A stretch of 64,000 nucleotides of DNA from Amaurobius ferox (taxonomy: Eukaryota; Arthropoda; Arachnida; Araneae; Amaurobiidae), in assembly GCA_951213105.1 (NCBI GenBank), contig OX578142.1, positions 115,317,065 to 115,381,064 of the forward strand, given 5' to 3'. Position numbers and translations under genes: made by a program. The stretch's first letter is position 1; each line of letters starts with the position of its first letter. Of the stretch, positions 36,537 to 48,054 are shown piece by piece. A model generated the notes under the pieces. That model was not told the DNA's origin. It made no database searches and worked only from the letters and a program-made list of their open reading frames with translations.

Positions 36537-36539
<3 letters not shown>
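35668..36539. mobile_element. Long-TIR mariner-type MITE (872 bp)
   Basis: Begins CAGGGTGTGAAGTAAAGTCC and ends with its complement GGACTTTACTTCACACCCTG, flanked by TA on both sides (35666-35667 and 36540-36541). The arms extend at least ~270 bp (ATATTCGCTGAGATA at 35919 pairs with TATCTCAGCGAATAT at 36269) with about 90% identity by eye, leaving a ~320-bp unpaired centre. No transposase is seen, so it is mobilised in trans if at all. Confidence 0.92.

Positions 36540-36540
<1 letters not shown>

Positions 36541-36575
<35 letters not shown>
36541..36575. repeat. (TA)n microsatellite
   Basis: The right-hand continuation of the TA tract that the MITE at 35668-36539 split. Confidence 0.9.
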
Positions 36576-36578
<3 letters not shown>

Positions 36579-37705
36579 GAAGATTTTTATGATTACTTGT
36601 AATATATATACCCGAGAAATACCAATGAAAATTGCTTGATATTATATATATATGCATTTTTCTAGTAGTGGATAATTTCTATCGATCCAAAATTGCAAAC
36701 GGGAAACTTTGTAATGAACTACGAAATGCCCACACGCACACTTAATGCCAGTACGCTCGACTTGTAGGTCGAGCTACCTTATCCTGAAATGGAAAATTAC
36801 ACGGGCAAATGAAGCCTCAAATTGCATCATTAAAACATTCCGTTAAAGTGGACTAATTATATAATTCACACATTCCATATATATATATAACATTTTAATG
36901 AAATATTTTATATTTAGCCATATATAATCAAAAGCATGAATTAATATGATACGCACGTTATCAGTTATTGTTCCAATTGATTTATTTAATATGTATTAAA
37001 ATGGCATCCGGATATTTTTAATAACACTGCAGAAGATCAATACTTTTCATTGGTATCTAAATTATTCTTTATAAACCTTTATAACTCTTTCTCTTTAAAT
37101 ATTTGAACAGAAGCAAAGGTTGAAATATTGTTTCCATAATATTTTAATAAAACTTAATCAATCCTTCATTTCTCAGCGCATAAATTGTCATAAGTAGAAG
37201 TTCGTTCAGAATGGATTTTTTCTTTTATCGATTACGTATGGAAAGAGCGTTTAGTCAGGAAAATCTTAATATCCAGACACGCAAAGTTCTTGCACGAATG
37301 GTCCTTTTCATCTGATTTCAACATAAAAGGTACTGGTTTCTTTCTTTCAAGATATTTTTTTAGTTCAAACTATTCCCGAGGAACTATCTGAAAAAATGGC
37401 TGTCTAAAATTTCAAAAATATTATATTTATGTAAATTTATTATAGCTCCTATCAAATGTTCACAATTATTTTCTTGAGCATTAATGTATAAAATCATTTC
37501 AGTTTGTTCAAAACTTTTAGACATTCCCCCATATATTTGTTTTTGAATTTTTATGTATGTATCTCTTGTGTCTGCGCGTCTGTAGGCAAAATATATCTCA
37601 AATGAATAGGGAATGTCAAATAAAATTTAATACGATTATTTTAATCCATGAACACAAAAATTCTATTGGATATTAGATTAATTGAATTAGAGGAAGAAGT
37701 CTATT
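36576..37705. other. Low-copy AT-rich DNA
   Basis: No gene or repeat family is recognised. A short palindrome CTCGACTTGTAGGTCGAG occurs at about 36755-36772. Confidence 0.4.
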
Positions 37706-37708
37706 CTT

Positions 37709-38476
37709 TTACTTTCCCTGCAATACATGGTAATGTATAGGGAACGTATTGGAATCATGTCGAAAATCGCAACTCGAGTTTTCGACGGATCTACACGTTT
37801 CGAGACCTCTAGAATACGAAAAACTATTTTTAGCGTGACGTATGTGTGTGTGTCTGTGTGTCTGTGTGTCTGTCTGTGCAGATTTTGTATCCACTCTAAC
37901 TAAAAAACTAATTGACCGAATTTCATAAAATTTGTTCGGTAAGTCACTCGTGGGCAAGTCTGGTGCTGATTACTTTTGGGTACGATTCGGGATAAAAGAA
38001 CCCGCCTTTTTTGCGAAATGGCCCGCAAAAACTTGTATCCACTCTAGCTGAAAATTTAATGGACTAAATTTCACAAAATTTGGTCGATAAGTCGCTCGTG
38101 GATCACCCTGGTGCTGATTAGATTTTGGTATGATTCGAAAAAAAATAACCTTTCTTTTTTTTTTTGCAAAATGGCCCACAAAAATCGACAAAATCTAAAA
38201 TAAAAAACTACGTATGCTGAAATATATCCATTAAATACTTGTTTTATGCGTAATTTTTAACGAAAAAAAGAATAAGACCAACCCCATTACACTAGGACTA
38301 GCCGTTCACGAGATTTTTTTTTTTCCGTTTTCTCTCTACGCCACTTTTGAAAATGACTCCAGTTACCAAATGAGAACGAAAATTGAATTAATAGTGAATT
38401 AAATTTAATTAAAATAAAGAGAATGTGTATATAAGTCTGCAGGGAAAGTCATGTGCTGCCCACATCAGATTTTTTT
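37709..38476 (-). mobile_element. HxA element, copy 7
   Basis: Full-length and isolated from the array: hairpin end TACTTTCCCTGCAATACAT (left), a GTGTCT microsatellite at about 37848-37878, two internal repeats and the 5' terminus GTCTGCAGGGAAAGTCATGT followed by CCACATCAGATTTTTTT (right). The minus-strand frame 37970-38191 lies in the internal repeats. Confidence 0.87.
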
Positions 38477-38484
38477 AACTTTCA

Positions 38485-38810
38485 TTTTCAAAAATTGATA
38501 CAAAATATTATATTGTACCTGATGCATTTTACCATTACTCTCTCTTACTTTTTTAATATAAGTTGTTTACAGTGTCTTAAGGTGTAATTTATGCCAAATT
38601 GCAATAAATTTATTATAATTCTGTGGTGTACAAGGTAATATTGTTTTCAAAGTTTGATACAAAATCCTAAATATTACATTTTATGTGATATATTTTATTA
38701 TTAGTCTCTTTTACTTTATTCATACCAGTTGTTTACCAGTTGTTCTTAAAATATAATTTATGTCAAATGGCAACAAGTTCATTATAACTTTATTATGTAC
38801 ACGATAACAT
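38485..38810. repeat. ~169-bp tandem duplication
   Basis: Two diverged copies carry TTGATACAAAAT, TTACATTTTATGTGATATATTTTATTA-type sequence and GTTTAC...TAATTTATGCCAAATTGCAA / TAATTTATGTCAAATGGCAA. Landmarks lie near 38490/38655 and 38564/38733. Confidence 0.65.
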
Positions 38811-38839
38811 GAACTCCGAGGTTCAGGATAGGGTTGATT

Positions 38840-39462
38840 ATGCTTCGTTGTAGAAATAATCAAAGCTTGATAATCATTTAATCGAAAAAATATTGTAACT
38901 GACTTGGCGCAGAATATAGATGCACAAAAATTACGCAAAAATAAAGCTATTTTAGGACGGATGTAACACAAAATATAGATTTAAAAGAATTTTAGAAATC
39001 ACGATTTTTACTCTGGGAAAAAAATTAGATACCATATTTTATTTTGAAGTGGGTCACGTGATCTCTTCATATTATATGGGTATAATTACTATTTTAATTT
39101 TTATTTAAAAAACTACCGAACATATTTTTTTTGAACTTTTTTTTATATATTTTATGGGATAATTTAAAAATTTTCTAAAACTTTTGAAGCAATTTGTGAA
39201 TTTTAATTCGCCTAAAATATGTTTGAAAAATTAGGTCCCATAGGGATCAATGTATTTCATTTTTTTAACCCGGGCTCAATCCTAAACTAATTGGGTGATA
39301 TTATTCATTTACATTCTCATATGCCTCACAGACTGTCTCAAACAAACTAAAATTTCATTTTGATAAAGTCATTTTTACGGCAGTTTTCTTGCGAACGGAC
39401 TGACAGGCAGACAGAATGAACAAAGTCATAAACACTTTTCAACTATGTTGTAAAGTGATAAA
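38840..39462 (+). mobile_element. HxE element, copy 2
   Basis: Matches 13660-14290: GCAGAATATAGATGCACAAA, TTTTAGGACGGATG, GTCACGTGATCTCTTCA, CATTTACATTCTCATATGCC, GTCATTTTTACGGCAGTT. It ends with a short GACAGGCAGACAG tract and the hairpin CACTTTTCAACTATGTTGTA then AAGTG. Non-coding. Confidence 0.7.
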
Positions 39463-39464
39463 AA

Positions 39465-40045
39465 TGAACTAGTGTCCATGAATTTTTTTATTTCTCTAAT
39501 TTTTTTAAACGTAGAATGTATTTTTCCAACAGATATCTGGGGAATCTGTAAGGATCCTTTGTTGTGAATAATATCTATGTTCAAGGTATGAATGTCTGAA
39601 ATCGGAGGGTTACGAAAAATATAAACACTTAAGACTTTTATATCACCAAACCTACTGGAGGAAAACGTAAAAAATATTTTTCCATGTTTTTTCGGAAAAA
39701 AGTATACATCATGTAAATATAAAAAATAATTTCAGTATTTTAATATTTTGAACTGTTTTTAAACAAGACAGTTCTTGTCAGAGCCAGGTTTTACTTCAGT
39801 GTGCTTACTTTCACTCACAATATTTTCGAAACTATTAAAGTAAATAAGATATAAATAGAGACATAAATAGTAAATGACAAAAATTTGCAGTAAGAAATTA
39901 TGTTTCTAGATAATTTGCTTTTACAAAATTTTAGTTTTCAAGTATTTGTCTTGTCAATTTGAAAAATATTGAAAATTTTCCGTTTTTCCAAATTTTAATG
40001 CCTATATCTAGAAAACCCCATATCTTGAAGGTATCTGTTGCTCAC
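39465..40045. other. Low-copy AT-rich DNA
   Basis: Nothing recognised. Confidence 0.4.
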
Positions 40046-40046
40046 A

Positions 40047-40255
40047 ATTTAGAGCGGAACCCAGTGGGGGGCGGTATCCAGAGGGGTCGTATCCTTCTTC
40101 TCCTGCCACCAACCTCTCGGAAGGACTTATGGACAAACATATTAAACGTGCCCGTACTCCTCGTGAACACGAGGACAGTTTGGGAAGAGCCGATAATCAA
40201 ACTCGGGCCGTCCAAGTGAAATTTCAGCGCGCTAACCACTGGGCTGTCCTACCCC
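40047..40255 (-). mobile_element. tRNA-headed SINE fragment, B-box present, no 5S head
   Basis: The inverted SINE body (GGAACCCAGTGGGGGGCGG, CCACCAACCTCTCGGAAGG) leads to a tRNA-like head (CAGCGCGCTAACCACTGGGC on the plus strand). On the minus strand the head reads A-box-like AGCCCAGTGGTTAGCGCGC, then a decayed B-box (GAGTTTGATTATC). The 3' hairpin tail is missing (truncated at about 40047). It is diverged relative to the 5S-headed copies, so probably older. Two frames here, on opposite strands, are by-products. Confidence 0.85.
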
Positions 40256-41310
40256 CAACTATTTACCACTTAATGCAGCACCGAATTTCAAACTATGTTT
40301 TCGTTAAAAATCCTGTACATATTTTTATCGTAAAAATATTGTAAAATTAGGAAGCGCTTAGCTAGGACAGCATAATTAACTATTTAAATATGATTCGAAC
40401 GAGATTTCTCACATTTAATGATTTTTCAGAAATAAATTGATTTAGAATATACTATTAAAGCTTTAAAACATAAACAAAATAACTAACTCGAACAATGTAG
40501 AAAACATTTTCCTTTTCGAAGAACTAAACTGATGTTAGAGACAAGCAGACTTTGCATATACGGGATTTCTAGGAAAGGCTTTTAGCATCCTAATAACTTT
40601 GTAAGGAAACGTCCATGAGAGTACACGCTAGGTCGATCTGTAGTAAAGTGACCATGCTCCACCGAATAAAAGCCATTGAAACGCCTCCAGTGGATAATTA
40701 AAAAAAATAAGGATAACAAACATGGTAACAAAGCAAGATAGATGAAAAAATGCCAATTACGAAGTTGCAGAGCATTGTCTAATTCACACAATATGATTAT
40801 TGTAGAATTTCTGTGCCGCAAGCCAGTGTCAGGGTTGCCGTGAGAATTTTTAAAGGGTTGTGAAAAAGTACAACTTGCAACCTTTTGTGTTACAAAGTAA
40901 ATAAACATAAATTATTAAGGTTTTAGTGTGAAATATTAATAAAATTATAAAACATTGTTAAAGTTTAACTTAGTTAGATAATTCTGTGTTAATTAAAATT
41001 TAACCAGCGAGAATTTTACCTGGGAAGATAAATTTTTTTTAAACGGAAAATGTTTATAGCGGCAAGGAACTTAGTTGGCATTAATGAATATTACCAACAC
41101 TTCGATTAACTACTCATATGGTTCCCAGAAAGATTTTTTGAAAAGAAAACAATAATATCAAAATATTAAACACAATTCTTAATTACGTCACATAAAAATG
41201 TAAATATATCATAAAACAATAATGTGAAACTTAATTTTTGTTAACAATCTTATGAAAACAATTATAAGAACATGAAATTCATACAAAATATATGTATCAT
41301 CTAGTAAACC
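40256..41310. other. Low-copy AT-rich DNA
   Basis: No gene supported. The 108-codon minus-strand frame at 40582-40908 is hydrophobic in part but shows no family motif and may be chance. Confidence 0.35.
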
Positions 41311-41324
41311 AAATGTAAAATAAA

Positions 41325-43200
41325 AATGTTTGTAATTTTATTCTTAACATTAATAAATAGAAATAAGAAATAAATATTATTTTAATATTCAATTCAAAAG
41401 TATGAGTTAATTTTTATTTATGAACTTTACCACTTTATACATCTATTTATAAATTCAACACCGTCAAACCTTGGATCAGCCAAGTAGGGGTTCCGCCAAG
41501 CAAAAGAGGTTGGGAATCACCGCTCAGGATCAACGGCGAATATTCTGAAAATTACACCTATTCTCGCCATACAAAAATGATATCATATATATTCAAACAT
41601 TTTTCTGATGTGACTTACAGGTATTTTAGAGTACCTGTGCACCTGGGGAAAATTACATTATCCCTCTTAATAACTGATCCAATATAATAACCAATAATCT
41701 ATGTTCTGAATAGACTTTTATACGATCAATGAAGGGAGCGTCAAAATTAATTACGATCTTCATTGCCTCCACCTCTTTTGGTCCCTTGAGGGCGCGATCG
41801 AGACTCGGCTGTAATATCATACCTAACTATCCTTCCTAATATCGTCGATGTACTTTTATACAAGAGTATTTCGCGGAAGATTATGGAGCTTTAGATTTAA
41901 CTAAATTATACTGTCCTTTAGGGCGGGGGCTATCGGAACCCATGTTTTCCAAAGAAAGTTCCTGCATACTTTGGTATTCCCTGTGACGCATGCAGTGAAA
42001 AAAATTCAGTCATTGCGAATATGAGTGTTTTGGGGGCGACAGAAGCTTTGCATGCAAATATTTAGTCGTGAGTATTCTCTATAATGAGAGAGAAAATTTT
42101 AAAAAATGACAGTTTTATGTAGGTTAAAAGAGGGATATATATATATATATTTTAATTCGGTGAGAAAGTTTTGAAATATTAGAGGCTGGATATATTTTTA
42201 ATTTCATAATTTATGTTTGTAAAACTAATTACAAAAATGTTTGTACTTTTATTCTTAACATTAATAAATAGAAATAAGAAATGATTATTATTTTAATATT
42301 TTATTCAAAAGTATGAGTTAATAATTATTTATTAACTCTACCACTTTATACGTCTAGTTATAAATTCAACCCCATTAAACCTTGTGTCAGACAAGTAGGG
42401 GGTCCGCCAAGCAAAAAAGGGTGGTAATCACCGCTCTGGATCAACAGCGAATATTCTAAAAACTACACCGATTCTCGCCATGCAAAAATGATGTCGCATA
42501 TATTCAAATATTTTTCTCATGACGTTTACAAGTATTTGAGGAAATTTACATTAGTCCTCAATTGATCCAATATAATAACCAATGTTCCATGTTGTGAATT
42601 GACTTTCATACGATCAATAAAGGGAGCGTCAAAATTAATTACGACCTTTATTGCCTCCACCTTTTTTGATCCCGTGAGGGCACGATCGAAACTCAGCTGT
42701 TATATCATACCTAACTATCATTCCTAATGTCGTCGATGTACTTTTATACAAGAGTATTTCGCGGAAGATTATAGAGCTTTATATTTAACTAAATTATACT
42801 GTCATTTAGGGCGGGGGGCTATCGGAACCCATGTTTTCCAAAGGAAGTTCCTGCATACTTTGGTATTCCCCGTTACTCATGCAGTGAAAAAAATTCAGTC
42901 ATTACGAATATGAGTGCTTTTGGGGCGACAGAAGCTTTGCATGCAAATATTTAGTCGTGAGTATTCTCTATAATGAGAGAGATAATTAAGAAAAATGACA
43001 GTTTTATGTAGGTTAAAAGAGGTTAATATGATTGTTTTGGGGAGGACATGCAAATATTTAGGTCTCGAGTATTCTCTATAATGAGAGAGCAAAGGAAGGA
43101 AATGCCAGTTAGATTAAAAGGGGGATATATTTTTTCTTAATACAGTAAGAAAGTTTTGAAATATTAGAGGCTAGATGTATTTTTAGTTTCATAATATGTT
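41325..43200. repeat. 911-bp tandem duplication
   Basis: Two ~0.9-kb copies with a 911-bp period (TTCTTAACATTAATAAATAG at 41341 and 42252). They share TACAAGAGTATTTCGCGGAAG, AGGGCGGGG-GCTATCGGAACC, CATGTTTTCCAAAG, TCCTGCATACTTTGGTATTC and GAAGCTTTGCATGCAAATAT. Identity looks around 90%. A shorter third copy of the last part (GAGTATTCTCTATAATGAGAGAG) is at about 43057-43088. AAGGTTTGACGG... GGTTGGGAATCACCGCTC (about 41468-41525) looks faintly like an hAT end, but no partner was found. Function unknown. Confidence 0.85.
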
Positions 43201-43249
43201 TGTAAAACTATCCGGTCGCATTCAATGAAATTTTATATTTAGCATTCTA

Positions 43250-44286
43250 AAAGATATGGGCAGCACATGATTTCCACTTATATAAGGCAATGGATTTACA
43301 TCTTTCACAGTGAAAACAACGATGTATAAGATCCATGGTACAATATTTTTGACGTTGGTACATTTGGAGTTTTTCTGGATGACAACATGTAAGACTATTT
43401 CGATGTACCCAATTAACTTATATTTATCTCAACTCTAAATTGACAAGCATAAATATTGATAGCATCCGCAATATACAATATACACCGGATATAAAAATAT
43501 TTTAATAATTCTTCAATTTGTCGTCATTTTTACAATTTTAACGATATTCTCGTTCATTTGGAGCAAAATATCGCCAAGTTGGAGATATTTCTCTAAATTA
43601 GTCGAATTATTTCCAACGAATTATCGTCAATTAATCTCCAAGCGTCAAAAGAGGAAAAGATCCTTTCTCATAGGCGAACTATGGCGAATTGTTAGACTTT
43701 AAAATACAAAACTATTACCCAAAGTATCTTCTTTTGTGAATGAAACGAACTAGTTCCACGATATTAACAAATGATAACAAATTTATCGCATAATATTACA
43801 TATGAAAAGTGAACATATTTCACAATAGTTAATACTTTTTAATTTTATGTGATTTTTTTTATAAATTTATTTGAAAAAGTGCAATATCTCGAGAACGCAT
43901 GCTAGCGTATTAAAGTTCATATCATTCATTTTCCAATGAAATATTACATAATAAATAATCATTTACGTAACATTATTAAAGGTTGTGATTTTATAATAAG
44001 GTTTTCAAAATTTCATTCGAAAATTGGGAGGTTTTCCCAATTCCACTGCGTTTAAAATCAAAAAAAGCTTCCAGTATTCACTGATTATAATATTTGTACT
44101 AACTTTCCATTTGCTCGTGAGATTTTGCATCCACAGACTTACGGATATACTCACAGATACGACATCAAAAACATTCTAATCGTGTTCGGAAATGCTTGAA
44201 ACGTGCTCTTTCATCGAAATCTCGAATTTAAATTTTCGATCCGTCACAATACTTTCCCTATACATTATACTATATATGGAAAGTAA
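43250..44286 (+). mobile_element. HxB element, copy 3
   Basis: 5' end GATATGGGCAGCACATGATT, TTGGCGA-rich segment (about 43515-43640, diverged), ACGAACTAGTTCCACGATAT, CTCGAGAACGCATGCTAGCG, and the 3' module (CTTGAAACGTGCTCTTTCATCG, AAATTTTCGATCCGTCACAA), then ACTTTCCCTATACATTATAC ... GGAAAGTAAT. The CA microsatellite is nearly lost. About 1.04 kb. Confidence 0.82.
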
Positions 44287-44680
44287 TCAAGTAGACTGAT
44301 ATTCTGTAAAAAAATTCTGTAAAAAATTTGTCACTATATCCCTATTTTTCACAACTCTCCTTTTTAGTTTCAAATTAGAGAAACGAGTTGGAAAATGTTT
44401 CTTTACTCATTTTTTCCGCTGATTTGTTAAAATATGCTTCCCACCTAAGTATCTCTAATACGTAATCGATGTTAATGAAACTTTTTCAATAAATGACTCG
44501 GTTGAAAGAATGTTGCTTCTTATATAAACTTAAACTTCCCCTACCTGCTTTCAGGACAAAGGGAATTAAAAGTCATTTTTGTCTGACCATTATATTAGTT
44601 TATAACTCGAAAGCAGCTAAACATATTTACATATTATTTCATTTATTCGACCAATTTATTAGAAACAAGTTTGATTAAAA
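44287..44680. other. Low-copy AT-rich DNA
   Basis: Nothing recognised. Confidence 0.35.
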
Positions 44681-44815
44681 TATTTCTCATTTTATACCGT
44701 TATTATCACATATTTCTCATTTTATACCGTTATTATCACATATTTCTCATTTTATACCGTTATTATCACATATTTCTCATTTTATACAATTTTTATCAAG
44801 TATTTCACATTATTT
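44681..44815. repeat. 30-bp minisatellite, about 4 copies
   Basis: TATTTCTCATTTTATACCGT plus TATTATCACA repeats perfectly at 44681, 44711 and 44741. A fourth diverged copy lies at 44771 and a remnant at 44801. Confidence 0.93.
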
Positions 44816-45630
44816 TATATACTATTTAATTTTATTCTGTATCATCCTGGGTAATGTCGAGTATTTCTACTAGTATCCATATTAATGTTACTGACAATTT
44901 AGATATTATATGAAATATAATGAAATAAATATAATGAAAATAATAACCCTTTTAATACTGTCACTGATTAAAATTTTAAAATGACATTTTAGCTAGTTCA
45001 TAAAAAATGAAACACCAATTTAACATCACACTTATAATTTAAAGTAAGAATATTGTACGGCCACCAATTTGGCTGATTATAATGACTGTTGACCTATAAT
45101 GATCTTAATTACAATTAAGTTCAAATCTATAAATTATACTAGTACATTAGAAACTTAATATACTAGTATAATAACAAATTAGCAGCTGTAAATTTGCTCG
45201 CAATTAAATTCCATTATTTTAAAACTATATTAAACAAATATGCTATATTTGCGGTTATATGGTATCTAAATTTTTATGTAGGGCTGAGTATGGCCCCTTA
45301 CTCTTGTCGTTATGGTGAAAAATCCTTAAACCCCCACTGGCAGTAGTCTAAACATTTTTTTCCAATAATTCTACGGTTTGGAAAATGGCCCTTAGATTAT
45401 AAGTAAATCGGTCAGGCTTTCTGCGTCTGTGGACATTTCAGATTCGGAGCTTTTTTTGTCCCTAAAGTCCCCTCCCTTCTTTCAAGATCGATAAAAAGTA
45501 TCTAGTCAATTGAAACAAACAGCAGCTTTCGTGTGTATTTTCGAATTTGGCTACAACGACATTTTTAAGCAGAACATATTTCTTTTCAGTCAAGTAAAGG
45601 AGGGATCTACACTGTTAAAAAATCAACTAG
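44816..45630. other. Low-copy AT-rich DNA
   Basis: Nothing recognised. Confidence 0.35.
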
Positions 45631-45633
45631 CGT

Positions 45634-46232
45634 GTGGCTCAACTCAACTTTCTCATGCAAGAATTCATTTATTTCAAATTTTACAAGAGAAATTTTGAAA
45701 AATCGGTATTGTAGGTCCAAATGATTGCAGCTATAGCGTGTTACCATTCACTTTAGAGGGTTTGAAAAAAATAATTCGATTGGTACCATACTTAACAATG
45801 TACCTCCCAAGGAGGATAATGACGTAACGAACGAAATAAAAATGTCTCGCGGCTATTTTTGATAACAATGATTGAAACTATTAAATCTCGTGATCATGGA
45901 GCCATAAATAAACCTTTAGTGCATGATTATGCCAAATTTTGTCCTATGCTGCCATATTATAAAAAATATAAAATTTCAAACAAATTTCGAAGTTTTCGCT
46001 CTAATTTAAATAATTCTATCTAGTTCTAGATTTTTTTATAACAAACTCGGATATACAGGTTCGTGAAAACTCATTAACATTTGTAGCTGCTATTGTGTAC
46101 ACAACAAATCGACCATATAGACAGACAGACATCATTCCAAATATTCAATATGTGTTCAAAAAACATGTATTGGCATCAAAATCTTGAAATCAGAAATTTT
46201 CGTGAAAACAATACTTTCTCAATACTATGTAT
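45634..46232 (+). mobile_element. HxC element, copy 4
   Basis: 5' end GTGGCTCAACTCAACTTTCTC, a body matching the other HxC copies (GAAAAATCGGTATTGTAGGTCC; TACCTCCCAAGGAGG), the 3' module (GACAGACAGACATCATTCC, TATTGGCATCAAAATCTTG) and a clean hairpin ACTTTCTCAATACTATGTAT then GAGAAAGTAA. About 0.6 kb. Confidence 0.83.
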
Positions 46233-46314
46233 GAGAAAGTAATAATCATTGAAATTTTCGTTATTAAAAATTAAACCTTATATTTTCTGTTTTTAAACGC
46301 AAACCTTTTCTATT

Positions 46315-46370
46315 CAAGAAATCTCTTAACAAGAGATTCTGAGAAATCTCTTAACAAGAGATTTCTTAGA
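46315..46370. repeat. Double palindrome
   Basis: AAGAAATCTCTTAACAAGAG followed by ATT, a CTGAG linker and AAATCTCTTAACAAGAGATT then TCTT. Each half is itself an inverted repeat (AATCTCTT/AAGAGATT) and the halves repeat each other. It sits 80 bp after the HxC 3' end. Confidence 0.85.
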
Positions 46371-46567
46371 ATCACAAACAGACATTCAACACGTCTATAT
46401 GTTTAGCCAGGATCTTGGAAACGGGGATACAACCAAATGGATGTTTACAGTGATGGATTTCGTTCTCTAATATAGACCTTATAAAGAACTAATGTAATTT
46501 TTACTAACGGTTGGGGATAAAAAAAAAACACCCCGCCTACTGCTTTATACGCATCATGTTTCTTTAT

Positions 46568-46665
46568 TGAGCTGCTAGTCTGTAAGGTACAAGTATCCTT
46601 ACTGCTAGACTGTAAGCTACAAATATCCTCAAGCTGCTAGTCCGTAAGATACAAGTATCCTCACT
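46568..46665. repeat. ~36-bp tandem repeat, three copies
   Basis: GCTGCTAGTCTGTAAGGTAC then AAGTATCCT recurs with small changes (ACTGCTAGACTGTAAGCTAC; GCTGCTAGTCCGTAAGATAC), each followed by AARTATCC. Confidence 0.85.
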
Positions 46666-47440
46666 ATTAGTACTTATAGAAACATCTACAATAATAATAA
46701 CACTAAATTGCAGTGAATATCAAATTAAAAAAATCTGATATGGGCAACATATGACTTTCCCTATATAATGCAATTAATTTACTCCTTTCACGGTGAAAAA
46801 GTTATGTATAATATCCACGGCAAAAATATTTCATCATTGAATGGTACATCTGGCGCTTTTCCAGATGACAACATTTAAACATTTAAAACTATTTCAAGGT
46901 ACCCAATTAACTTAAATTTCGAGCAATTCTAAATTGACAATTATCAATATTGATAATATCCGCGAAAAGCAATATAGTCCATATATAAAAATATTTTAAT
47001 AATTAATTCATCAATTTGGCGTCATGTCCGTTAATTTAGTGTCATTTTTGCAATTTTGACAATATTTCTATCAATTTGGGGAGACACATCGTTAAGTTGA
47101 CGATATTTCTTTAAATAAGTCATCAAGTACGCCCACCAAATTTATCGTCAACGTTACACACAGACGGAGAGAAGAGCTTTTTCTATGTGTAAATGACTAT
47201 TGTCGAATTATTGGTCGTACAAATGCAAAACTATTACACAAGTATCTTCTATTGTGAATGGAACTAACTAAATCCACGAGACTGTAGACAAATTTAACGC
47301 ATAATATTGCATGATAAGTGAACATAAGTTAATACTTTTTTTAATTTTATGTAACATTTTTGATAACATTAACAGAAAAACGCGCAATATTCCGAGAACG
47401 GATTTTGCTAGCATTCTAAAGTGTGTTCATTCGTTTTCTA

Positions 47441-47530
47441 ATGAAAAATTACACATGACGCCAATTTTTTACATGAAAAATTACACATGACGCCAAATTT
47501 TTACATGAAAAATTACACATGACGCCAGCC
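47441..47530. repeat. 32-bp tandem repeat, three copies
   Basis: ATGAAAAATTACACATGACG then CCAATTTTTTAC recurs at 47441, 47473 and 47505. The unit is ordinary HxB sequence (once in other copies), so the expansion happened within this copy. Confidence 0.9.
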
Positions 47531-47734
47531 AAATTGATCATGTACGTAACATTATAAAAAGTTACGATGTTTTAATGATTATTTCAAAATTTCAATCCAA
47601 ACTTTGGGGGTCTTCCTAACATGCAATCGCGTTTAAAATCAGTAGACTTCCAGTATTCACAGATTGTAATACTTGTACCAAATTTTGGTAGAAACCCTCT
47701 ATCCGTTCGTGAGCTATAGTTTCCACAGACTCAC

Positions 47735-47945
47735 GGACACACACTAACGAACACATATACCTACACGGACACACGCACTAACGAACACATATACCCACAC
47801 GGACACACGCACTAACGAACACATACACACACGGAGGACACACTCACTAACGAACACATACACACACGGACACACTCACTAACGAACACATACACACACA
47901 CGATCATAAACACACACTAACAAACACATACATATACACATACAC
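47735..47945. repeat. Imperfect array of CACTAACGAACACAT units
   Basis: At least six imperfect 30-44-bp units of the form GGACACACGCACTAACGAAC then ACATA and a CA-rich linker. It replaces the simple CA microsatellite of other HxB copies. Confidence 0.88.
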
Positions 47946-48054
47946 ATCAAAGGCATTCGATTCGTGTTTGAAACGTTCTCTTCCGTCAAAAATTCGAATT
48001 CGAATTTTCGACCTCGTTACAAAAATTTCCCTAAATATTATATAGAGAAAGTAA

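Larger units (their letters stand above)
46733..48054 (+). mobile_element. HxB element, copy 4, expanded by internal repeats
   Basis: 5' end ATCTGATATGGGCAACATAT, TTGGCGT-rich block (about 47010-47150), body with ACTATTACACAAGTATCTTC, the 3' module (CGAATTCGAATTTTCGACC) and a decayed hairpin ending ATATAGAGAAAGTAAT. Longer than the ~1.0-kb norm because of two local expansions: a 32-bp repeat at 47441-47530 and an expanded CACTAACGAACACAT array at about 47735-47945. Confidence 0.82.

Noticed and set aside
41460..41530. hAT transposon terminus (GGTTGGGAATCACCGCT)
   Set aside because: Looks like an hAT end in style, but no partner TIR or 8-bp TSD could be found; it is part of the 911-bp duplicated unit.
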